Of a stretch of 5,875 nucleotides of DNA, positions 1 through 5,875 are shown one piece after another. Within the stretch, counting starts at the first letter, position 1, and the number at the start of each line of letters is the position of its first letter. Location of the stretch: NCBI GenBank assembly GCA_021414185.1, contig JAIOOZ010000442.1, positions 1 to 5,875 of the forward strand, given 5' to 3'. Under the pieces are notes generated by a model, which searched no databases, was not told where the DNA came from, and worked only from the letters and a program-made list of their open reading frames with translations. Origin of the DNA: Betaproteobacteria bacterium (GTDB lineage Bacteria; Pseudomonadota; Gammaproteobacteria; Burkholderiales; SG8-41). Made by a program: the position numbers and the translations under genes.

Positions 1-399
1 TACAGCATCAGCGGCCGGGTCGTCAGCGGCGACCGCCTCGGCCGCAAGCTGGGTTTTCCGACGGCCAACGTGTTGATGAAGCACAACCGTCCCGCCTTGT
101 CCGGGATATACGCAGTCGAAGTGCATGGATTGGGTACGCAACCGCTGCGGGGCGCCGCGAGCCTGGGCGTGCGCCCGACCGTCACCAGCATTCCGCGGCC
201 GTGCCTGGAAGTCCACTTGCTGGATTTCGATCGCGATATCTACGGCGCGCACCTGCAGGTCAATTTCCTGCAGAAACTGCGTGACGAGGAAAAATACGCT
301 GACGTCGAGACGCTTAAACGCGCGATCGCGAACGATGTAAAGAATACGCGCGGTTATTTTGCCGAGCTGGCGCGCAACCCGCGGGCACAAAATGGCTGA
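1..399 (+). CDS. ribF: Bifunctional riboflavin kinase/FAD synthetase, C-terminal part (5' end outside window)
   Basis: RibF phosphorylates riboflavin to FMN and then adenylates FMN to FAD in the cytoplasm. The window opens inside the gene, and the reading frame is open from base 1. The 132 visible residues are the C-terminal riboflavin kinase domain; the N-terminal FAD synthetase domain lies upstream and cannot be judged. Seen in the sequence: the glycine-rich start of the kinase domain leading into LGFPTAN (FPTAN at 55-69, the nucleotide/Mg-binding motif), then SLGVRPTV, then LEVHLLDFDRDIYG with the family's catalytic glutamate at 208-210, and the usual C-terminal LRDEEKYAD segment. The stop TGA is at 397-399 and overlaps the start of ileS by 8 bases, which suggests translational coupling. 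The order ribF-ileS-lspA is classic for proteobacteria and supports the call. No damage is seen in this part. Confidence 0.95.
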   Translation, partial: YSISGRVVSGDRLGRKLGFPTANVLMKHNRPALSGIYAVEVHGLGTQPLRGAASLGVRPTVTSIPRPCLEVHLLDFDRDIYGAHLQVNFLQKLRDEEKYADVETLKRAIANDVKNTRGYFAELARNPRAQNG

Positions 400-763
400 T
401 TACAAGAAAACACTGAACCTGCCCGATTCGCCGTTTCCGATGCGCGGCGATCTCGCCAAGCGCGAGCCGCTGATGTTGAAGGCGTGGCAGGAGCGCAAGC
501 TCTACGAGCGTATCCGCGCGGCGAGCCGCGGACGGCCGAAATTCATCCTGCACGACGGCCCGCCATACGCCAACGGCGATATTCACATCGGGCATGCGGT
601 CAACAAGATACTGAAAGACATCATCGTCAAATCGAAGTCGCTGTCGGGCTTCGATGCGCCTTACGTGCCGGGCTGGGATTGCCACGGCATGCCGATCGAA
701 GTGCAGATCGAAAAAGAATTCGGCAAGACCTTGTCGGTCGAAGAAGTGCAGCGCAAGGGGTGA
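392..763 (+). CDS. ileS: IleRS N-terminal fragment (123 residues, HIGH motif)
   Basis: This is the 5' piece of the broken ileS. It encodes the first half of the catalytic Rossmann fold up to EEVQRKG, including FILHDGPPYANG (residues 51-62), HIGH at residues 65-68 and VPGWDCHGMPIE, all well conserved. The stop TGA at 761-763 comes immediately after the deletion point. The ATG lies inside the end of ribF, and no strong Shine-Dalgarno sequence precedes it, so initiation probably depends on coupling to ribF translation. A fragment without KMSKS, editing and anticodon-binding domains could not charge tRNA by itself. Confidence 0.8.
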   Translation: MADYKKTLNLPDSPFPMRGDLAKREPLMLKAWQERKLYERIRAASRGRPKFILHDGPPYANGDIHIGHAVNKILKDIIVKSKSLSGFDAPYVPGWDCHGMPIEVQIEKEFGKTLSVEEVQRKG

Positions 764-3194
764 ATGGGACAATCCGTACAAGACGATGGATTTCCGGAAT
801 GAAGCCGATGAAATACGCGCGCTCGGCAAACTCATTGCCAAGGGCTATGTTTACCGCGGCCTGAAGCCCGTGAACTGGTGTTTCGATTGCGGCTCGGCGC
901 TGGCCGAAGCCGAAGTCGAGTACATGGACCGCAAGGACATCGCAGTCGATGTCGGGTTCTCTTTTGCCGAACCTGCCAAGGTGGCCAAAGCTTTCGGGTT
1001 GAGCAAGTTGCCCAGCGATACAGGCTGGATAGTTATCTGGACGACGACGCCGTGGACGATACCCGCGAACCAGGCGCTCAACGTGCATCCCGAATTCAAC
1101 TACGACCTGGTCAGTACCGAGCGCGGTTTATTGATACTGGCGACTGATTTGCGCGCGGCTTGCCTCGAGCGCTATGGTTTGACGGGCGAAGTCGTTGCCA
1201 CCTGCACCGGTAAACATCTGGAAAAAATCGGGTTCCGGCATCCGTTCTACGATCGATTGTCGCCGGTTTATCTCGGCGACTATGTAACCCTTGAACAGGG
1301 CACCGGTATCGTACACAGCGCGCCTGCGTACGGCATCGAAGATTTCAACTCCTGCCGCGCCTACGGAATGAAAGACGATGAAATCCTCACGCCCGTGCAG
1401 GGTGAAGGCCGTTATGCGGAATCGTTGCCGTTATTTGGCGGGCTCAACATCTGGAAAGCGAATCCCAAGATCGTTGAGACGATTAAAGAACACGGTGCGC
1501 TGTTCCACACCGTGCCGTTCGTGCACAGTTATATGCATTGCTGGCGGCACAAATCGCCGATCATCTATCGTGCGACCACGCAGTGGTTCGCGGGCATGGA
1601 GGATGTGCCCGGCTATCGCGACGCGAAACCGGCCGAGTCTTTACGTAAAACAGCATTGCGCGCCGTTGAGGCGACGACGTTTTACCCGGCATGGGGGCAG
1701 GCACGTCTGCACGGCATGATAGCGAACCGTCCCGACTGGACGCTGTCGCGCCAGCGCCAATGGGGCGTGCCGATGCCGCTTTTCATCCGCAAGGAAACGC
1801 GCGAACTGCATCCACGCACTCTCGAATTGATCGAGGCCGTTGCGAAGAAAGTGGAGCAGGGCGGCATCGAAGCGTGGCAGCAGATCGATGTGCATGAACT
1901 GCTCGGCGCCGATGCCGATATGTACGAAAAAATCAAAGATACGCTCGACGTCTGGTTCGATTCCGGTTCGACGCATGAAACCGTGATGCGCGGTTCGCAC
2001 GCGGAACAATTGCAGTTCCCCGCAGACCTTTATCTGGAAGGCTCCGACCAGCACCGCGGCTGGTTCCATTCGTCGCTGCTGGTGTCGTGCATGCTGAACG
2101 GCGTTGCGCCTTACAAGGGACTGCTCACGCATGGTTTCGTCGTCGATGGACAGGGCCGCAAGATGTCGAAGTCGACCGGCAACGTGATCGCGCCGCAGAA
2201 AGTGCTCGATACATTGGGCGCCGATATCCTGCGCTTGTGGGTTGCGCAGACCGACTACGCGGGGGAGTTGTCGATTTCGGACGAGATTCTCAAGCGCGTG
2301 GTCGAATCGTACCGCCGCATTCGCAATACTTTGCGCTTTTTGCTATCGAACATCGCCGATTTCGACCCGGCGCAGCACTCCTTACCGATTGCGGAGTGGC
2401 TGGAAATAGACCGCTATGCCTGGGTGATGACTGCCGACTTGCAGGCGGCGCTGGCGCCGTCGGAGTTGGGAGCGAAATCGCCGCAGTCCTTGGGACATTA
2501 CGGCAAGTACGAATTCCACGATGTCGCGCAAAAGCTGCAGGCGTTCTGCTCGGAAGACCTCGGCGGGTTCTATCTCGATATACTGAAAGACCGCCTGTAC
2601 ACCGCGGGTACCGACTCGCGCGCCCGGCGTTCGGCGCAGAACGCGCTTTATCATATGACGCAGGCGCTGGTGCGCCTGATGGCGCCGGTGCTTTCATTTA
2701 CGGCGCATGAGGTATGGGAAACCCTGAACGGCAGCGAGAGCAGTGTTTTCGAGCAGACGTGGTATCAGCATCCGATGCCGGACGATGCCGATAAATTGAG
2801 AGCACGCTGGCAGAAGCTGCGCGGACTGCGTGGCGACGTGCTGAAGTTGCTGGAAGAACTGCGCGCCGGCGGCAAGATCGGTTCATCGCTGGCCGGTGAG
2901 GTCGATCTTTATGCGAGTGGCGAGAACCACGCTTTTCTGCAGTCGTTTGCCGACGATCTGCGCTTTGCGTTTATTACGTCGCGTGCGACTCTGCATGACG
3001 GCGAGGATCAGAATGCAGCCTTGCCTTCGTCGCTTGCAGGTGTCGGCATCAAGGTCGGCCCGACCGCGCAGCGCAAGTGCGAGCGCTGCTGGCATTACCG
3101 CAGCGACGTCGGCGCCGATCCGGCGCATGCCGACATCTGCGGCCGTTGCGTCGCCAATCTCTACGGTAGCGGAGAGCCGCGCGTTTACGCATGA
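759..3194 (+). CDS. ileS: IleRS C-terminal fragment (about 811 codons; frame resumes after the deletion)
   Basis: This is the 3' piece of the broken ileS, given from the first codon that matches the family. The same frame is open upstream to at least 654, but that part is out-of-frame ileS sequence, not real protein. The first in-frame ATG inside the homologous part is at 786-788 (MDFRNEADE), with no clear ribosome-binding site. In order it holds the CP1 editing domain (about 1020-1560, with the expected editing aspartate at 1341-1343), the rest of the catalytic domain with KMSKS (2160-2174), the helical anticodon-binding domain (about 2270-2800) and a C-terminal zinc module with C-x2-C and C-x2-C pairs (3078-3149). 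There are no further stops or shifts, so the damage, if real, is recent. An extra stretch of about 13 residues (2454-2492) is absent from E. coli IleS. Confidence 0.8.
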   Translation, partial: GEWDNPYKTMDFRNEADEIRALGKLIAKGYVYRGLKPVNWCFDCGSALAEAEVEYMDRKDIAVDVGFSFAEPAKVAKAFGLSKLPSDTGWIVIWTTTPWTIPANQALNVHPEFNYDLVSTERGLLILATDLRAACLERYGLTGEVVATCTGKHLEKIGFRHPFYDRLSPVYLGDYVTLEQGTGIVHSAPAYGIEDFNSCRAYGMKDDEILTPVQGEGRYAESLPLFGGLNIWKANPKIVETIKEHGALFHTVPFVHSYMHCWRHKSPIIYRATTQWFAGMEDVPGYRDAKPAESLRKTALRAVEATTFYPAWGQARLHGMIANRPDWTLSRQRQWGVPMPLFIRKETRELHPRTLELIEAVAKKVEQGGIEAWQQIDVHELLGADADMYEKIKDTLDVWFDSGSTHETVMRGSHAEQLQFPADLYLEGSDQHRGWFHSSLLVSCMLNGVAPYKGLLTHGFVVDGQGRKMSKSTGNVIAPQKVLDTLGADILRLWVAQTDYAGELSISDEILKRVVESYRRIRNTLRFLLSNIADFDPAQHSLPIAEWLEIDRYAWVMTADLQAALAPSELGAKSPQSLGHYGKYEFHDVAQKLQAFCSEDLGGFYLDILKDRLYTAGTDSRARRSAQNALYHMTQALVRLMAPVLSFTAHEVWETLNGSESSVFEQTWYQHPMPDDADKLRARWQKLRGLRGDVLKLLEELRAGGKIGSSLAGEVDLYASGENHAFLQSFADDLRFAFITSRATLHDGEDQNAALPSSLAGVGIKVGPTAQRKCERCWHYRSDVGADPAHADICGRCVANLYGSGEPRVYA

Positions 3195-3658
3195 TCCGCT
3201 GGCTGGGAATCGCAGGGGTGGTCGTCGTGCTGGACCAGTTGACGAAATTCGCAATTACCCGCGCGTTTGCATACGGCAGTGGCGTTGAAATCACCCCGTT
3301 TTTCAACCTGGTACTGGTGCACAACAAGGGGGCGGCATTCAGCTTTCTGTCCAGTGCGGCGGGTTGGCAGCGGGGGTTCTTTATTGCGATCGCCGTCGTC
3401 GCGATTGCGTGGGTGGTGTATTTGCTGCGCAAGTATCCGCGCCAGACACTGTTTTGTTTTGCGTTGGCGCTGATTCTGGGCGGCGCAATCGGCAACGTAA
3501 TCGACCGCATATGGATAGGCGCGGTGATCGATTTCCTGGATTTTCATGCGGCAGGCCATCATTTCCCGGCTTTCAATGTCGCGGATTCGGCGATTACCTG
3601 CGGTGCGGGCGTTCTGATACTCGATAGTTTTCGCGGCGGCACGCAGCAAAAGCCGTAG
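3191..3658 (+). CDS. lspA: Lipoprotein signal peptidase (signal peptidase II)
   Basis: LspA is an inner-membrane aspartyl protease that removes the signal peptide from prolipoproteins after Lgt has attached diacylglycerol to the lipobox cysteine. The 155 residues match the usual family length. Four hydrophobic segments are visible, at about residues 4-22, 62-79, 86-104 and 131-146. Conserved family blocks are DQLTK (15-19), HNKGAAFSFL (44-53), GGAIGNVIDR (97-106), VIDF and FNVADSAIT (128-136). By alignment with the Pseudomonas enzyme, the catalytic aspartates should be D114 (VIDF) and D132 (VADS); both are present. The ATG overlaps the ileS stop in an ATGA arrangement, and GGAG at 3171-3174 is a rather distant possible ribosome-binding site, so translation is probably coupled to ileS. 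It appears intact. Confidence 0.96.
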   Translation: MIRWLGIAGVVVVLDQLTKFAITRAFAYGSGVEITPFFNLVLVHNKGAAFSFLSSAAGWQRGFFIAIAVVAIAWVVYLLRKYPRQTLFCFALALILGGAIGNVIDRIWIGAVIDFLDFHAAGHHFPAFNVADSAITCGAGVLILDSFRGGTQQKP

Positions 3659-3663
3659 GGCGG

Positions 3664-3692
3664 CCTGCGTTTCGCGCATTCGCGCGCGCAGG
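3664..3692 (+). repeat. Small imperfect hairpin in the lspA-ispH gap
   Basis: CCTGCG at 3664-3669 is the exact reverse complement of CGCAGG at 3687-3692. Inside it, CGCG (3673-3676) can pair with CGCG (3681-3684) around a four-base loop. No T-run follows, so it is not a standard intrinsic terminator. It could slow transcription leaving lspA or stabilise the mRNA end, or it could be chance in a CG-rich spacer. It overlaps the expected -35 region of the ispH promoter. Confidence 0.3.
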
Positions 3693-3700
3693 GTTATAAT
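3671..3700 (+). promoter_or_regulatory. Probable sigma-70 promoter for ispH
   Basis: A perfect -10 box, TATAAT, lies at 3695-3700, 30 bases before the ispH start codon. The best -35 candidate at an acceptable distance is TTCGCG at 3671-3676 (18-base spacer), which is weak. Transcription would start near 3706-3708 and leave a short leader of about 25 bases. The box stands out in an otherwise CG-rich 72-base gap, the only sizeable gap in the + strand gene run. The call rests mainly on the -10 box and the location. Confidence 0.55.
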
Positions 3701-3730
3701 CCGTTCCCTTCGTTCAGGGCCTATACCGAC

Positions 3731-4663
<933 letters not shown>

Positions 4664-4717
4664 GCCGGTTCTAGTCGCCGGACTCGAAGCTCGGCCCAAT
4701 TCCAGTACCACCCGTAC

Positions 4718-4749
4718 AAAAAAATCCCCGCCGGAAGGGCGGGGATTTT
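4718..4749. terminator. Bidirectional rho-independent terminator between ispH and pilY1
   Basis: A perfect 12-base inverted repeat, AAAATCCCCGCC (4721-4732) and GGCGGGGATTTT (4738-4749), surrounds a five-base loop GGAAG. On the + strand the GC stem is followed by TTTT, suited to ending ispH transcripts. On the - strand it is followed by seven T (complement of A 4718-4724), suited to ending pilY1 transcripts. It lies 57 bases after the ispH stop and 20 bases after the pilY1 stop, exactly at the convergent junction. Confidence 0.93.
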
Positions 4750-4769
4750 AAAGCGCTTGCTGCTGCCCG

Positions 4770-5875
4770 TTACTGCTCGGGCTCCAGGTACCAGTAGATC
4801 TTGGTCGGTGCACCAAGCTGCCCGATCTGCGTGCCCTGGCAATTCGCGTCCGCACAGTTGAACTGGTAAATGATCTTGGTACTGCCCACGCCGCCGCTCG
4901 GCAATATCAGGAGCTGGGTGCTCGACATATAGCCGCGCGACAGGAAGCCCGTATACCAGCGTTGCGGTCCCGCAGCGGCGCCGTTGATGGGAAGCAAATT
5001 CCCAGTCAACGAGTCGATTTCATTCAATCGCCCTTCGCCCGGCGGTGTGCAGGCATTCAATTGCACCAGCGGCGCGTAAGTGCCGAACCGCAGCCGGCTG
5101 ACTTGCGACTGCAGCCGGAACACGGTTGTAGCGTTGATGACCTTCTCGCCGTTTTGCAGCCGGCGCGACCAGCCCTGGCGCCCTTTCAGGCTGTTCGCAC
5201 TACTGATCAACGAAGTGGCGTCAGCGCCGGTCGTCGAGATGTCCGCGATATCCACGAGCGTCCCCAGCACGATAGGCGTCGCCAGTGCCGAGGGGCCGCC
5301 GGTGTCAGGCGTGCCGCCGCCTGAATTCAGCGTGGGGTCGTCCATCAGCATGAACATCCGGTCATCGGTTGTGGGCGGCACGGTACTGCCCGTGAGCAGC
5401 GGATGCTCCTTGTCGCCCGAGCCGATATACACCGCATGGAAGTTGAACGGATGGTCCTGCGGCGCCACTGCCGGCGGAAAGAAGAACTTGCGCTTTTCGC
5501 CCGCGGCGTTAGACAAGCTTGCCAGCAATTCGCCTTTCCAGTTGGCAGGATTCGCATCGTCCACGTCAAAGCGCCAGACGTTGCCGCCCATGTCGCCGAC
5601 ATAGAGGCGGTCGACGTAGTTCTGCGCGTCGAAGTCGGTGTTGATCGCAGTGACGTCCGACGGCACTGAATAAGTGCTGAGCATGTTGGCGGTGCGGAAA
5701 TCAGCCGCGATGTTGCCCTGGCCCGCACCGAACGACCGGAGAACCGCGTTGTTGGTGGCCCCGGTATCGCCGTTGACGATGAACACTGCGCGGCCCATGT
5801 TGCGGGTACCCGCAGGCACCGTGTCTTCGGCCGGATCGTAGCCGCCGCCGAATATCAGCGCCGGCGGATTGTTGG
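4770..5875 (-). CDS. pilY1: PilY1-type type IV pilus tip-associated protein, C-terminal part (5' end outside window)
   Basis: PilY1/PilC proteins are large secreted proteins that act with the minor pilins to prime type IV pilus assembly, and they sit at the pilus tip in adhesion, twitching and surface sensing. The visible 367 residues are the C-terminal PilC beta-propeller region. Seen: ALIFGGGYDPAEDT at the window edge, GRAVFIVNGDTG, then YVDRLYVGDMGGNVWRFDVDD, the most diagnostic block, then AVYIGSGDKEHPL, GEKVINATTVFR, FGTYAPL, NACTPPGEGRLNEIDSLTG, and a C-terminus ending in a tryptophan-containing strand (KIYWYLEPEQ). The stop TAA complement is at 4770-4772. The frame is open through base 5875; GTG at 5817-5819 is internal, not a start. 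The calcium loop expected before LYVGD is imperfect (see findings). Other beta-propeller proteins such as quinoproteins are less likely given the IFGGGYD and VGDMGGNVWR blocks. The gene converges on ispH, a position resembling that in Pseudomonas aeruginosa. Confidence 0.9.
   Translation of the reverse strand, partial: NNPPALIFGGGYDPAEDTVPAGTRNMGRAVFIVNGDTGATNNAVLRSFGAGQGNIAADFRTANMLSTYSVPSDVTAINTDFDAQNYVDRLYVGDMGGNVWRFDVDDANPANWKGELLASLSNAAGEKRKFFFPPAVAPQDHPFNFHAVYIGSGDKEHPLLTGSTVPPTTDDRMFMLMDDPTLNSGGGTPDTGGPSALATPIVLGTLVDIADISTTGADATSLISSANSLKGRQGWSRRLQNGEKVINATTVFRLQSQVSRLRFGTYAPLVQLNACTPPGEGRLNEIDSLTGNLLPINGAAAGPQRWYTGFLSRGYMSSTQLLILPSGGVGSTKIIYQFNCADANCQGTQIGQLGAPTKIYWYLEPEQ

Larger units (their letters stand above)
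392..3194 (+). pseudogene. ileS: Isoleucyl-tRNA synthetase gene, disrupted by an apparent ~65-base deletion and frameshift near 758
   Basis: This is a class I isoleucyl-tRNA synthetase, which charges tRNA-Ile and edits misactivated valine. The ATG at 392 was chosen because it gives the family N-terminus (MADYKKTLNL). The frame runs to TGA at 761-763, and homology resumes one frame over at about 759 and continues to TGA at 3192-3194. Between the lysine codon at 755-757 and GEWDNPY at 759-779, the roughly 22 residues found here in E. coli IleS (CREYAATQ...RLGVL) are absent. That fits a loss of about 65 bases, which shifts the frame. All other landmarks are present: HIGH (584-595), editing-domain WTTTPWT (1038-1058) and GTGIVHSAPAYGIEDF (1299-1346), WFDSGS (1953-1970), KMSKS (2160-2174) and four C-terminal zinc cysteines (3078, 3087, 3138, 3147). 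The two parts total about 933 codons; repaired, about 955, against 938 in E. coli. Whether the lesion is real or an assembly error cannot be told from the sequence alone. Confidence 0.85.

Noticed and set aside
752..770. Programmed +1 frameshift at AAG GGG TGA, as in prfB
   Set aside because: A shift of GGG to GGT just before the stop would restore the frame, but the product would still lack about 22 conserved residues of the catalytic fold. prfB-like signals (a spaced upstream Shine-Dalgarno and a CTT TGA site) are not present.
314..1099. Several - strand open frames over the start of ileS
   Set aside because: They overlap one another and the recognised ileS coding sequence and show no family motifs; they are reverse-strand shadows.
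3664..3692. A true terminator after lspA
   Set aside because: The hairpin is imperfect and is not followed by a T-run; I list it only as a low-confidence hairpin.
5817..5819. GTG as the start codon of the - strand pilus gene
   Set aside because: The frame continues upstream to the window edge with PilY1-like sequence (ALIFGGGYDPAEDT), so the gene begins outside the window.

Overview
This window is a housekeeping stretch of a moderately GC-rich Gram-negative genome, most likely a betaproteobacterium. That placement rests on the style of the protein sequences, on the order ribF-ileS-lspA followed by ispH, and on a type IV pilus pilY1 gene converging on ispH. I see no RNA genes, CRISPR array, insertion sequence or phage gene, and no sign of an undescribed system.

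Layout on the + strand: the window opens inside ribF (riboflavin kinase/FAD synthetase; only the C-terminal flavokinase part is present, 1-399). The ileS start codon overlaps the ribF stop. ileS (392-3194) encodes isoleucyl-tRNA synthetase, but it is broken around position 758: about 65 bases (about 22 conserved residues) appear to be missing, which also shifts the frame and brings in a stop at 761-763. Everything after the break is well conserved. lspA (3191-3658, lipoprotein signal peptidase) overlaps the ileS stop by four bases. A 72-base gap with a perfect TATAAT box precedes ispH (3731-4663, last enzyme of the MEP isoprenoid pathway). The fkpB gene that sits between lspA and ispH in Escherichia and Pseudomonas is absent here.

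On the - strand, the 3' end of pilY1 (4770 to beyond 5875) runs towards ispH. The two converge on a strong hairpin at 4721-4749 with T-runs on both strands, which should stop transcription from both sides.

The + strand genes look like one tightly packed, translationally coupled unit (ribF, ileS, lspA), with ispH probably read from its own promoter as well. They serve flavin cofactor supply, isoleucine charging, lipoprotein maturation and isoprenoid precursors. The pilus gene is functionally unrelated, but its position beside ispH resembles the minor pilin cluster of Pseudomonas aeruginosa. The observation most worth following is the damaged ileS: a disruption of a normally essential gene is either an assembly error or implies a second isoleucyl-tRNA synthetase elsewhere in the genome.
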